A stretch of 64,000 nt of DNA, taken from the NCBI GenBank assembly GCA_963736685.1, contig CAVTPZ010000037.1, positions 184,374-248,373 on the forward strand, in the 5' to 3' direction. This DNA comes from DASUPK01 sp963736685. Its GTDB lineage: Bacteria; Actinomycetota; Thermoleophilia; Solirubrobacterales; 70-9. A model generated the notes under the pieces. It did not search any database and was not told the origin of the DNA. It saw nothing but the letters and a program-made list of their open reading frames with translations. Shown here piece after piece: positions 35,923 through 44,692 of the stretch (the first letter of the stretch is position 1; each line of letters opens with the position of its first letter). The translations under genes were made by a program, and so were the position numbers.

Positions 35923-36795
35923 TCAGTGAGTGGGTAGGTGAGGCTCGGTCGGGCGTCTTCGCATCAACGAGAGCATCGCCCCAGCCACGGCCAGACCGAA
36001 GACGAATCCGCCGACGTGCGCGAAGTAGGCGACTCCCTGATCGCCTCCCGAGCCGACCGCGACCTGCCCGAGCGCCGGGACGAACTGGAGAATGAACCAG
36101 AGCGCGAGCAGGATCAACGCCGGGATCTCCACCAGCGTGACGAAGAAGATGATGAAGATCAGGGTCAGCACCCTCGCGCGGGGGAACAGCAGGGCGTAGG
36201 CGCCCAGCACGCCCGCGATCGCCCCGCTGGCGCCGATCGTCGGCGCGGTGGAGGAGGGATCGAGCAGCGCCTGTGTGTAGACCGCGATCAGCCCCGCCAG
36301 GACGTAGAAGAGCAGGAACCCGACGCGCCCCATCCTGTCCTCGATGTTGTTGCCGAAGACCCATAGAAAGAGCATGTTGCCGATGATGTGGAGCCAGCCA
36401 CCGTGCATGAACATCGACGTGAACAGGGTCTCCCACCACGGCTTCTGGTCGATCTGGAACGGGCCGAGCTCGGCGCCCGGGTTGGCCTGGCTGCGAGCGA
36501 CCGCCTCGTCATAGTCCTTGGTCCCCGGGCAGACGACCCCGGCCTGGAACTCGCCGGGGGCGACCTCGCCGACCGCGCCGATGTCGCAGTCGCCTGTGGA
36601 CGGATGGGTGATCCGGTACGGAATCGCCCCGTACTCGAGCGAGCTCTGGTCGATGTGACCGAACCCAGCCTCGCTGAGGCGGTCGTTGGTCGGGAAGTTG
36701 AGCTGCCAGATGAAGACCGCGACGCAGGCCACGATCAGGCCGACGGTCACGATCGGGAACCGCGAGGTCGGATTGTTGTCCTTCAGCGGCAGCAC
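35923..36795 (-). CDS. rhomboid-family intramembrane serine protease
   Basis: 290 residues, six or seven helices. Catalytic Ser in GASGAIAGVLGAYALLFPR, catalytic His in AYFAHVGGFVFG, and the loop HGGWLHIIGNMLFLWVFG with its conserved His/Asn. A large outer loop (about 40-100) with two or three cysteines follows helix 1. GTG start. It cleaves membrane-spanning substrates; none is identifiable. First gene of the minus-strand envelope group. Confidence 0.93.
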   Translation of the reverse strand: MLPLKDNNPTSRFPIVTVGLIVACVAVFIWQLNFPTNDRLSEAGFGHIDQSSLEYGAIPYRITHPSTGDCDIGAVGEVAPGEFQAGVVCPGTKDYDEAVARSQANPGAELGPFQIDQKPWWETLFTSMFMHGGWLHIIGNMLFLWVFGNNIEDRMGRVGFLLFYVLAGLIAVYTQALLDPSSTAPTIGASGAIAGVLGAYALLFPRARVLTLIFIIFFVTLVEIPALILLALWFILQFVPALGQVAVGSGGDQGVAYFAHVGGFVFGLAVAGAMLSLMRRRPTEPHLPTH

Positions 36796-36807
36796 GTGGC
36801 GCCGCAG

Positions 36808-36813
36808 AGCCTA
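36808..36813 (-). promoter_or_regulatory. probable -10 box (TAGGCT) of the rhomboid gene
   Basis: On the minus strand TAGGCT ends 12 bases before the GTG at 36795, with no ribosome site. Short or absent leader predicted. Confidence 0.35.
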
Positions 36814-36851
36814 AGCGGCCGCCTGTGGCCGCGTCTTGATGGCGAAGCTGT

Positions 36852-38054
36852 CTACCGCCCGCGATGATCAGGCGGCGGAATCTCGTTCCTGACCGCCGGC
36901 AGCTTCGCCGAGCGCGGCGGGGGCAACACACGGCGCCCCGATGCCTTTGCGGGCACAGCGCCTCCGCCCTTCACCCAGCGAACCGGGAGCGGCGGATTCT
37001 GCATCAGCGGGCCCCAGGTCGGCACGTCGAGGCTCCCGGTCTGCGCCAATCCATGGTCGCGCTGGAAGGCGAGGACCGCGGCCTGTGTCGAGCTTTGGAA
37101 GTAGCCGCTCACGGGCACGCTGTAGCCGCCACCGGCGAGCAGCTGCTGGGCCCACGCCACGAAGTCGCCCTTGGAGCCGAGATGGAGATACGGATAGCTC
37201 GGATAGGCCCCGGTCGATGCGGGAGAGATCGGCTGGCCGACCGCCTTCCACTGGCTCTTCCCCGCCTCCTGCCAGTCCCACCAGCTGACGCCGTCGAACC
37301 CGTGCGACATGGCCAGCGCCCGGAACCGCTTGATCTGCCCCGCCTTCGGCCGGCTGTACACCTGCCCGAGCGGATCGATCTGGCGGCCGTAGATCCTGTT
37401 CCACACCCAGGTGTGCGTGTAGCCCGAGTCCACCGTGGTGCCGATGTCCTTCCAGTAGAGCTGCGGGACGTTGTACTGCGCGCCCCCCGGGCCCAGGAAC
37501 ACCGAGTACGGCAGCGCGGGGTGGTAGTCGACGTACGGGAAGCTCGCCAAGCCGAGCGGATAGTCCGGGCCGACCATGGATCGCAGGCTCGACATGAAGT
37601 ACGAGGCCTGCGGATACTTGCCCTCGTACTGGCCCTCGACGTCGAGGACCAGGCAGTCGGCGCCGTTGGCGACGGCGGCGGCACCGACCTTCGCCTCCTT
37701 GCCCGGCTTGTCGCCGTAGATGAACTGCCAGGCGCAGACATCGAGGCCGCGGGCATGCAGGCCGTTCACCACTCGCGGCGAGAACTGACTCCAGTAGTGC
37801 GTTCCGTCGCCGGCCTTGATCAGGACGGTGTCGACGTGGTGCGCGTGCGCCTTCTTGGCGATCGCTCCCAGCTTGCCGTGCGAGGAGCGGCTCAGGTACC
37901 AGATCCACATGCCGTTCCCGGACAGCGGGCTCTGCCTGGCATTGCCCTCGCTCGTCTGGGAGGAGGCGCCACCGGCGAAGGGCCCGGCCGCCACGGCGAG
38001 AAGCGCCGCTGCGGCGATCAGGGCAAGCGTGGTTGTGCGTAGGCGGGCACGCAT
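36852..38054 (-). CDS. secreted glycoside hydrolase-like (TIM-barrel) protein with peptidoglycan-binding domain
   Basis: 400 residues from MRARLRTTTLALIAAAALLAVAAG, an export signal (first part only quoted as MRARLRTTTLALIAA). The middle (about 45-290) looks like a GH25-type barrel: MWIWYLSRSS, DTVLIKAGDGTHYW, LVLDVEGQYEG and GVSWWDWQEAGKSQW; the acidic DVE would be catalytic if it is a lysozyme. Then a PG_binding_1 domain (LGSKGDFVAWAQQLL to AVLAFQRDHGL) and a basic proline-rich tail. Probable wall hydrolase. An ATG 10 codons earlier is possible. Confidence 0.75.
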   Translation of the reverse strand: MRARLRTTTLALIAAAALLAVAAGPFAGGASSQTSEGNARQSPLSGNGMWIWYLSRSSHGKLGAIAKKAHAHHVDTVLIKAGDGTHYWSQFSPRVVNGLHARGLDVCAWQFIYGDKPGKEAKVGAAAVANGADCLVLDVEGQYEGKYPQASYFMSSLRSMVGPDYPLGLASFPYVDYHPALPYSVFLGPGGAQYNVPQLYWKDIGTTVDSGYTHTWVWNRIYGRQIDPLGQVYSRPKAGQIKRFRALAMSHGFDGVSWWDWQEAGKSQWKAVGQPISPASTGAYPSYPYLHLGSKGDFVAWAQQLLAGGGYSVPVSGYFQSSTQAAVLAFQRDHGLAQTGSLDVPTWGPLMQNPPLPVRWVKGGGAVPAKASGRRVLPPPRSAKLPAVRNEIPPPDHRGR

Positions 38055-38116
38055 GAAGTTCGAGGCTACGCAAGGCCGAAACACGACTCCGCAAGGAACG
38101 ATGCGTCGGGTGGTTG

Positions 38117-39073
38117 TTAAGCGGTGGCCGTGGCCGGCAGGTGCTCGTCCGCGTGATATGACGAGCGGACCAGCGGGCCCGAGGCGACCGACTCGAATCC
38201 CAGCTCATACGCAGCCTTCTCGAGCGCCGCGAACTCATCCGGGTGCCAGTAGCGATCCACGGGCAGGTGCTTCTCGGTCGGGCGCAGATACTGGCCGACG
38301 GTCAGTATCTGAACGTCGTGGTCGCGCAGGATCGAGAACGCCTCGACCATCTCATCGAACTCCTCCCCCAGCCCGACCATCAGCCCTGACTTGGTGACCA
38401 CCTCGTCGCCGCCCAACTCCTTCGCCATGCGCAGGACGCGCGCCGAGCGCAGGAAGTCGGAGCCGCGACGCGCCATCGGATAGAGCCGCGGCACCGTCTC
38501 GACGTTGTGGTTGAAGACATCGGGCCGCTCGGCGATCACCTTGGCGAGGGGCATCTCCTGGCCTCGGAAGTCGGGCGTCAGCACCTCGACCTTGCAGCCG
38601 GGGGCCATCCGCCGTATCGAGCGGATCACTCCGACGAAGGCGCCCGCCCCGTAGTCGGGAAGGTCGTCGCGGTCGACCGAGGTGATCACCGCGTGACGCA
38701 GGCCCATCCGCTTCACCTGGTTCGCGACGCGAAGTGGCTCGAGCGGGTCGTTCCAGGTCGGCTTGCCCGTCTGCACGTTGCAGAATCCGCAGCGCCGGGT
38801 GCAGACGTCGCCGAGGATCATGAAGGTGGCCGTGCCGCGCTCCCAGCATTCGCCGACGTTCGGGCAGTTCGCCTCCTCGCAGACGGTGTGCAGGTTGTCC
38901 TGCTCGATTGACTTCTTCAGTCGCCGGTAGGTCGGCCCGCCCGGCGCGGGGACCTTGAGCCAGGGCGGTTTGCGCGAGCGGAAGGGAACCTTGCCCTCGT
39001 CGTCCGCGGCGCCCCCGCCCGGGTTCGCCCGGGAGCGGGTCACATGCACACGGTCAGCGATGGATTCGGCCAT
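38117..39073 (-). CDS. lipA: lipoyl synthase
   Basis: A 318-residue radical-SAM enzyme that inserts two sulfurs into octanoyl groups on lipoyl domains. Both cluster motifs are present: CEEANCPNVGEC (auxiliary cluster) and CTRRCGFC (CxxxCxxC). The late GLGEE and RSSYHADE (conserved RSSY) complete the signature. I start at the ATG at 39073 (MAESIADRV); upstream in-frame codons are inside lipB. It is four bases from the lipB stop, in the order lipB-lipA. Confidence 0.96.
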   Translation of the reverse strand: MAESIADRVHVTRSRANPGGGAADDEGKVPFRSRKPPWLKVPAPGGPTYRRLKKSIEQDNLHTVCEEANCPNVGECWERGTATFMILGDVCTRRCGFCNVQTGKPTWNDPLEPLRVANQVKRMGLRHAVITSVDRDDLPDYGAGAFVGVIRSIRRMAPGCKVEVLTPDFRGQEMPLAKVIAERPDVFNHNVETVPRLYPMARRGSDFLRSARVLRMAKELGGDEVVTKSGLMVGLGEEFDEMVEAFSILRDHDVQILTVGQYLRPTEKHLPVDRYWHPDEFAALEKAAYELGFESVASGPLVRSSYHADEHLPATATA

Positions 39074-39077
39074 CGAC

Positions 39078-39791
39078 CTACCGTACCGGGGCAGGTTCGC
39101 CGAGCAGCCCGGCGAGCGCCTCCGGCTCCGTCGCGACCGTCTCCCGCCCGTAGATCTCACCGAAGCGCTGCGAGACGACGTCCATGTAGGCGTCCATGTC
39201 GACCTCGGCTCCCAGCTCCCTGCAGAGCGAGGTCATCCGCACGCCCTCCAACCCGCAGGGAACGACCCATTCGAAGGGCTGCAGGTCGTTGTTGACGTTG
39301 ACGGCAAACCCGTGGGTGGTCACCCCGCGGCTGACATGCACGCCGATCGAGCCGATCTTCCGGCCCTCGGGCGGCCCTCCCCCGACCCAGACCCCGGTCA
39401 GGTCATCGATCACGTCGGCATCGACGCCGAAGGCCGCCAGCGACCCGGTCATCAGCTCCTCGAGACCCTTGACGTAGGCGTGGACGTTGTCGCCATAGGG
39501 CTTCAGGGAGACGATCGGATAGCCGACCAGCTGCCCCGGGCCGTGGTAGGTGACCGCCCCGCCGCGATCCGTCTCACAGACCTCGATCCCCTGCATCCGG
39601 TACCAGTCCTCCCCCATCCCGAGCTCGGCCGGCTGGGTCCGGCGGCCCTTCGTGTAGACCGGGTTGTGCTCGAGGAGGAGCAGAACGTCGGGCAGAACGT
39701 CAGCCTGCCGCGCCGCCTCGATTCGCTTCTGCAGGCGCCACGCCTCCTCATATGGGATCAGGCCGCAGCGCACGGTCAGCACTTCGTCCAT
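39078..39791 (-). CDS. lipB: octanoyltransferase
   Basis: 237 residues. LipB moves octanoate from acyl-ACP to lipoyl domains. Signature parts: GGAVTYHGPGQLVGYPI, GRKIGSIGVHVSRGVTTHGFAVNV (catalytic Lys) and VVPCGLEGVRMTSL (catalytic Cys). The ATG at 39791 (MDEVLTVRCG) is the family-like start. Together with lipA and the E2 gene upstream it forms a complete lipoylation unit. Confidence 0.95.
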   Translation of the reverse strand: MDEVLTVRCGLIPYEEAWRLQKRIEAARQADVLPDVLLLLEHNPVYTKGRRTQPAELGMGEDWYRMQGIEVCETDRGGAVTYHGPGQLVGYPIVSLKPYGDNVHAYVKGLEELMTGSLAAFGVDADVIDDLTGVWVGGGPPEGRKIGSIGVHVSRGVTTHGFAVNVNNDLQPFEWVVPCGLEGVRMTSLCRELGAEVDMDAYMDVVSQRFGEIYGRETVATEPEALAGLLGEPAPVR

Positions 39792-39869
39792 AGCCCAATT
39801 CTCACACGGCTCAGGCACTGGCCGCGATCCAGTCGGTCAGCTGGGCGCGGTCCAAGGGACGGGCGCCGG

Positions 39870-41243
39870 CTAGAGCGCGAGCCCGAGTGGCGATTCGAGC
39901 AACTCCCTGACCCGCGCCAGGAACTGGGCGCCATCGGCGCCGTAGAGGATGCGGTGGTCGCAGGCGAGGGTGACACCCATCAGCTGGCGGGCGACGATCT
40001 CGCCCGAGTCGCTCACCACCGGCCTCGGCCCGAGGGCGCCGACGGCGAGGATCCCGGCCTGGGGCGTGTTGATCACGGCGTGGAAATTCGAGATCCCGTA
40101 CATGCCCAGGTTGGAGACTGTGAAGGTGCCGCCGGAGAGCTCGGGCGGGGTGATCGACCCATCGCGGACACGTGCAGCAAGCGCCCGCGTCTCCGTCGAG
40201 ATCTGGCGCAGCCCCTTGCGGTCGGCGTCGAAGACCGTCGGCACGACCAGCGCATCCTGCGCCGCCACCGCCACCCCCACGTTGATCCGCGAGTAGAGCT
40301 CGATCTTCCCGTCGCGGTAGGCGCCATTGGCGCGAGGGAACTCGCCCAGTGCCAGTGCGCACGCCTTGACGACCATGTCGTTGAAGGTCGGCACCGGCTC
40401 GCCCTCCTTCGCGGAGGCCTTCAGCTTTGACCGACCATCGACGGCCGCGGTCATGTCGATCTCGGCCTGCAGGTAGAAGTGCGGCGCGGTTGCCTTCGAC
40501 TCGGCCATGCGCCGGGCCACCGTCTGCTGGAGCTTGGTGAGCTCGATCACCTGGACCTGTCCCTTGGCCGTCTCCGGTTTCTCGGCGGCGCCGGGCGTGG
40601 GCGCCGCGGGCGCAGCCGGCGCGACGGGCGCCTCGGCCGGCGGCTGCGGAGCAACCGGGGTGGCGACCACGCCGGCGAGAGCCCCCTCGACGTCCTTCTT
40701 GACGATCCGTCCACCTGGCCCGGATCCGCTCAGAGCGGAGAGGTCCAGCCCGCGATCCCTGGCGATCCGCTTGGCGATGGGAGACGCCTTGATGCGGCCG
40801 TCGCCGCCAACTGCAGCTGGGGAAGGTGGCGTGACCGTTGGGGCCGGGGGGCCTGGCGGTCGTGTCGGGGCGGTGGCTCCGGCGGGCTCTCGCACTCCGA
40901 TGGCCGGCTGATCTGCGCCCGAGCTCTCGCCGTTGGTTTCGGCGCCGGCCCCGCCCGCTGGAGACGCTGCTCCGGCACCGCCGCCATTGCCCGAGACCAC
41001 CTCGCTCGCCTCTCCCACGCGCGCGATGGGGTCGCCGACCTCCAGCGTGTCGCCCTCCTGGGCAAGCACCTCGACCAAGGTCCCGGCCGAGTCGGACTCG
41101 TAGACCATGTTGGCCTTGTCGGTCTCGATCTCGACCAGCTCCTCGCCGACCTCGACCGAGTCTCCGATCCCCTTCAGCCAGCGCAGCACCGTCCCCTCCT
41201 CCATCGAGTCCGACAGCCGTGGCATGACGATGTCGACGGGCAT
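39870..41243 (-). CDS. 2-oxoacid dehydrogenase E2 (dihydrolipoamide acyltransferase)
   Basis: 457 residues: a single lipoyl domain (about 1-78, lipoyl Lys in EIETDKANMVYE), an Ala/Pro/Gly linker, an E1/E3-binding domain (KASPIAKRIARDRGLDL...GPGGRIVKKDVEGAL), a second Ala/Pro linker, and the catalytic domain with NLGMYGISNFHAVINTPQ. The active-site box reads DHRILYGADGAQF: the catalytic His is kept, but the usual Asp of HRxxDG is Tyr. The ATG at 41243 overlaps the E1beta stop (TGATG). Substrate may be pyruvate or branched-chain oxoacids. Confidence 0.93.
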   Translation of the reverse strand: MPVDIVMPRLSDSMEEGTVLRWLKGIGDSVEVGEELVEIETDKANMVYESDSAGTLVEVLAQEGDTLEVGDPIARVGEASEVVSGNGGGAGAASPAGGAGAETNGESSGADQPAIGVREPAGATAPTRPPGPPAPTVTPPSPAAVGGDGRIKASPIAKRIARDRGLDLSALSGSGPGGRIVKKDVEGALAGVVATPVAPQPPAEAPVAPAAPAAPTPGAAEKPETAKGQVQVIELTKLQQTVARRMAESKATAPHFYLQAEIDMTAAVDGRSKLKASAKEGEPVPTFNDMVVKACALALGEFPRANGAYRDGKIELYSRINVGVAVAAQDALVVPTVFDADRKGLRQISTETRALAARVRDGSITPPELSGGTFTVSNLGMYGISNFHAVINTPQAGILAVGALGPRPVVSDSGEIVARQLMGVTLACDHRILYGADGAQFLARVRELLESPLGLAL

Positions 41244-42232
41244 CAGAGGCTTCCCTCGAGCGTCTGCAGCGCGGCGCTGACGATGTTCTCGACGTGTGGG
41301 ATCGCCGCCTGCTCCATCCGCTTCGAGTAGGGCATCGGGACGTCCGCACCGGTGACCCGCTCGATCGGTGCGTCCAGATGGTCGAAGGCCTGCCCCTGGA
41401 TCAGGGCGGCCAGATTCGCACCCACGCCACCGTGCGGCCAGCCTTCCTCGACGATCACAACCCGGTTCGTCTTGCGGACGGACTCGAGGATCGTGTCGAG
41501 GTCGAGGGGACGCAGTGTGCGGGGATCGATCACCTCGGCCTCGACACCGTGGTCCTCCGAGAGGGTCTTGGCGGCCCGCTGGGCCACCTCGACCATCCGC
41601 AGGATGGCGACGATCGTCACGTCCGAGCCTTCGCGCCGGATCGCGGCCTCGCCGAAGTTGACGACGCCGTCGCCGTTCTCGGGAACCTCGCCGCGAAGGC
41701 CGTACAGCGACTCGTGCTCGATGAAGATCACGGGGTTGTCGTCGCGGATCGCCGCCTTGAGCAGGCCCTTGCCGTCGGCTGGGGTCGAGGGGCAGGCGAC
41801 GAGCAGCCCCGGGATCTGCAGGAACATCGCCTCGAAGCTGTGTGAGTGGGTGGGCCCGAGCTGGTGGCCGCCGCCCCCCGGCATCCGGACGACCAGCGGC
41901 ACCCGCACCTGGCCGCCGAACATGTACGGGATCGCCGCGGCGTGGTTGACGATCTGGTCCATCGCCAGCAGCGCGAAGTTGACGGTCATGATCTCGACGA
42001 TCGGCCGCAGGCCCCCCATCCCCGCGCCGACCCCCATGCCGACGATGGAGTTCTCGGAGATCGGGGTGTCGCGGACCCGCTTCTCGCCGAACTCGTCGAG
42101 CAGCCCCTCGGTGACCTTGAAGGATCCCTGGAACACCGCGACGTCCTCGCCCATCACGAAGACGTTCTCGTCGCGACGCATCTCCTCGGCCATCGCGTCC
42201 CGCAGCGCCTCCCGCATCCGAATCACGGCCAT
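41243..42232 (-). CDS. 2-oxoacid dehydrogenase E1 beta subunit
   Basis: 329 residues. Typical transketolase-like beta subunit: FVMGEDVAVFQGSFKVTEGL, the conserved RVRDTPISENSIVGMGVGAG, GGLRPIVEIMT, FGGQVRVPLVVRMPGGGG, and the transketolase C-terminal part with VVIVEEGWPHGGVGANLAA and the late DVPMPYSKRMEQAAIP. It forms the TPP site with E1alpha. One-base overlaps on both sides show a coupled operon E1alpha-E1beta-E2. Confidence 0.95.
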   Translation of the reverse strand: MAVIRMREALRDAMAEEMRRDENVFVMGEDVAVFQGSFKVTEGLLDEFGEKRVRDTPISENSIVGMGVGAGMGGLRPIVEIMTVNFALLAMDQIVNHAAAIPYMFGGQVRVPLVVRMPGGGGHQLGPTHSHSFEAMFLQIPGLLVACPSTPADGKGLLKAAIRDDNPVIFIEHESLYGLRGEVPENGDGVVNFGEAAIRREGSDVTIVAILRMVEVAQRAAKTLSEDHGVEAEVIDPRTLRPLDLDTILESVRKTNRVVIVEEGWPHGGVGANLAALIQGQAFDHLDAPIERVTGADVPMPYSKRMEQAAIPHVENIVSAALQTLEGSL

Positions 42233-43458
42233 CAGTGCACGTCCTCCGGGGGTGTGTCCGGTTGGACGCCCTCGGCCTCGAGCAGCTCCTCGTCCTCGGC
42301 GTATTCCGCGCCGCTCTCGGCGAGCTGCCGGGCTCGCTGGGTCGCGTCACGCTCCTCCTCCGCCGCATGCGAGTCGGGCGAGCGCTCGTCGACCCCGTAC
42401 CAGCCGGGAACCTGGTCGCCCAGCACATAGAGGTGGTCGTAGAGGGAGTCGAGCGGTGGCTCAGGGGAGTTGTCCGCGAACTCCACGGCCTCGGTCACGA
42501 TCCGGTCGGCGTCCTCGCGGATCGAGTCCACGTCGGCTGCGGTGAGGACCTTCTCCTTGATCAGCCGCTTCGCGAAGCTTTCGATCGGATCCTTGTCCTG
42601 CCACTCCTCGACCTCCTCCTTGGTCCGGTAGACCTCGGGATCGGCGGCGGAATGGCCCCGGTACCGGTAGGTGAAGGCCTCGACCAGGGTCGGCTTGCGG
42701 TCCTCGCGGGCGATGCGAATGTGCTCGGCCACCGTCTCGCGCACCGCCATCACGTCCATGCCGTCGACACGGACCCCGGGCACGCCCAGGCCCTCGGCCT
42801 TGTGGGAGAGGTCGGTGACGGCCGAGTGGCGCTCGATCGCCGTCCCCATGCCGTACAGGTTGTTCTCGACCAGGAAGACGACGGGCAGGCTCCAGAGCGC
42901 CGCCAGGTTCATCGTCTCGCCGAAGTTGCCGGTGTTGGAGGCGCCGTCGCCGAACATGCAGACCGTCACCTCGTCCGTTCCCTGATAGTCGGAGGAGAGG
43001 GCCAGGCCGGCCGCCAGCGGCAGATTGCCTCCGACGATCCCGTAGCCGCCCATGAACCGGTGCTCGAGGTCGAAGATGTGCATCGAGCCTCCGCGCCCGC
43101 CGGACGTTCCGTCCACCCGGCCGAAGAGCTCCGCCATCACCCGCTTCGGGTCGGTGCCCCGGGCGATCGCGTGACCGTGGGTCCGGTAGGTGCCGATCAG
43201 GTAGTCGTCGGGCCTCATCACCGAGGTCGTGCCGACGATCGTCGCCTCCTCCCCGACCGCCAGATGGAGGAAGCCCCCGGCCTTGGCACGCTGATACTGG
43301 CGCCCGGCCTCCTCCTCGAAGCGACGGATCAGGGCCATCAGGCTGAGCAGTTCCCGGCAGGTGTCCTTGTCGGGGAGCTTCGGCTTGGCGGTTGTCTTGC
43401 CCTTGCCGTCCGCCGATCCGCTCGCACGCCGCCGCGATTTGGTCTTGCTCTCGGCCAA
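42232..43458 (-). CDS. 2-oxoacid dehydrogenase E1 alpha subunit
   Basis: 408 residues. The TPP motif runs from GDGASNTGNFGETMNLAALW to VENNLYGMGT (GDG ... NN). GGRGGSMHIFD and YRYRGHSAADPEVYRTKEE are pyruvate dehydrogenase-type alpha markers. The first 28 residues are basic (KTKSRRRASG) and the last 60 are acidic and unlike other family members. The likely complex is pyruvate dehydrogenase, but branched-chain dehydrogenase cannot be excluded. Confidence 0.94.
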   Translation of the reverse strand: MAESKTKSRRRASGSADGKGKTTAKPKLPDKDTCRELLSLMALIRRFEEEAGRQYQRAKAGGFLHLAVGEEATIVGTTSVMRPDDYLIGTYRTHGHAIARGTDPKRVMAELFGRVDGTSGGRGGSMHIFDLEHRFMGGYGIVGGNLPLAAGLALSSDYQGTDEVTVCMFGDGASNTGNFGETMNLAALWSLPVVFLVENNLYGMGTAIERHSAVTDLSHKAEGLGVPGVRVDGMDVMAVRETVAEHIRIAREDRKPTLVEAFTYRYRGHSAADPEVYRTKEEVEEWQDKDPIESFAKRLIKEKVLTAADVDSIREDADRIVTEAVEFADNSPEPPLDSLYDHLYVLGDQVPGWYGVDERSPDSHAAEEERDATQRARQLAESGAEYAEDEELLEAEGVQPDTPPEDVH

Positions 43459-43494
43459 GGTTTCAGCCTACTCCCGACGTAGGGCCGCCACCGC

Positions 43495-44106
43495 CTACTC
43501 CCGGGCTACGGAGGCGGCTTTCACCGCCTCCTCGAGCTTGTCGTCCCCCCAGAAGAGCTCATCGCCCACTGCGACCGTCGGGATCCCCGTCACGCCGCGC
43601 TCGAGAGCCTTCTCGGTTGCCGCCCGCAACCTGTCCTTGACCGATTTCGTCTCGATTCCCTTCAGGACCGCGCTCGGATGAAGCTCGCAGGCGGCGGCTG
43701 CCACAAGGACGTTGTCCACGTCGCTCATGTCGCGCCCCGCCGCGAAGACCTGGCGGAAGCAGGCGAGCGTGAAGGAGACGACCCGGCCGGACTCCTTCGC
43801 GTACACGGCCGCCCGGATCGGGTTGAGGCTGTAGTTCTCGATCGGCCAGCCTTCGGGGTAGACGACCTTGGGGAGTCCTCGCTCGTCGGCCCGGCGCTGG
43901 ACCTCCGCCAGGTGATCGGGATCGGGCCCTTCCGGTGGCAGCGACCAGGGCCTTCTGCCGGTTTTCCGCAGCAGATGGCCGAACGAGATCGGCTGCCACT
44001 CGGGCTGCTCGAGCTCCGCCTCGGCGAACAGGCCGCTGATCCGCTCCGCCGCCAGGTAGGAGTAGGGCGAGTTGAAGTCGTAATAGAAGGTCGCGCGCTC
44101 GCTCAT
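43495..44106 (-). CDS. DsbA-family protein (2-hydroxychromene-2-carboxylate isomerase-like)
   Basis: 203 residues beginning MSERATFYYDFNSPYSYLAA; the SPYSYL motif is that of HCCA isomerases and kappa-class GST, with Ser in place of the DsbA CxxC. VTGIPTVAVGDELFWGDD holds the cis-Pro of the thioredoxin fold. No signal peptide. The ATG at 44106 overlaps the TMEM175 stop (ATGA). Substrate unknown; a second relative is at 1633-2517. Confidence 0.85.
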   Translation of the reverse strand: MSERATFYYDFNSPYSYLAAERISGLFAEAELEQPEWQPISFGHLLRKTGRRPWSLPPEGPDPDHLAEVQRRADERGLPKVVYPEGWPIENYSLNPIRAAVYAKESGRVVSFTLACFRQVFAAGRDMSDVDNVLVAAAACELHPSAVLKGIETKSVKDRLRAATEKALERGVTGIPTVAVGDELFWGDDKLEEAVKAASVARE

Positions 44107-44692
44107 CCGTCGGGACTCCGCATTCCGGCGACCATGTAGTAGATCGCAAGGGCGCCGCTGATGACCAGCACCGCGACTGGGCTGATGAATGCGACCAGCA
44201 CGGCGACCAGGTAGAACGGGTTCCCGATCTGGAACGCGCGCGACCTGCGGCGAACCTCCTCGTCGGTCAGCTCGACGCCCAGCTTCTCGCGGTGGCGGGT
44301 GATGTATTCCCAGAGCATGCCGAAGGCGATCGCCATCAGCATGAATGCCCCCGCGTAGACGGCGGCGGCCACGTGCTCGTCTTCGCCAGATCTTCAAATG
44401 CTCGGCCATCAGCGCGGTGGCGAATGGGATGAGGACCACCGACATCAGCACCAGCAGGTTGATATAGAGGACGCCGCGGTCCGCCCTCTTCATATGATCG
44501 ATCACCCCGTGGTGGTTCACCCAAATGATCCCGATCACCCAGAAGCTGACGAAGAACGAGGCGAACGAGGGCCATTCGTCGCCGAGCTTGTGCCGCAGGT
44601 CGTTCCCAGTCGGCACGGCGATGTCGAGCACCAGCAGGGTGATCGCGACCGCGAAGACTCCGTCTGAGAACGCTTCGAGCCGGGGTTCTTGG
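44103..44692 (-). pseudogene. TMEM175-family (DUF1211) potassium channel, frame break as assembled
   Basis: The N-terminal part reads RLEAFSDGVFAVAITLLVLD, the FSDGV filter helix of TMEM175 channels, and continues to ATALMAEHLK. One base later the frame is lost; the rest (44372 to 44103, AAAVYAGAFMLMAIAFG and on) is read one base off. Removing one A in AAGATCT near 44389 joins them as HLKSGEDEHVAAAVYAG. No start codon is visible in the proper frame, and the upstream lpd frame lacks its stop at the same place, so a further error near 44700 is likely. Confidence 0.8.

Noticed and set aside
36868..38238. Alternative 456-residue frame opposite the peptidoglycan-binding protein frame
   Set aside because: Arg-rich, no domain; the -1 frame has a signal peptide and a PG_binding_1 domain.
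39870..42428. 852-residue open frame covering E2 and E1beta
   Set aside because: Its first 395 residues are out-of-frame E1beta; the E2 protein starts at 41243, overlapping the E1beta stop.
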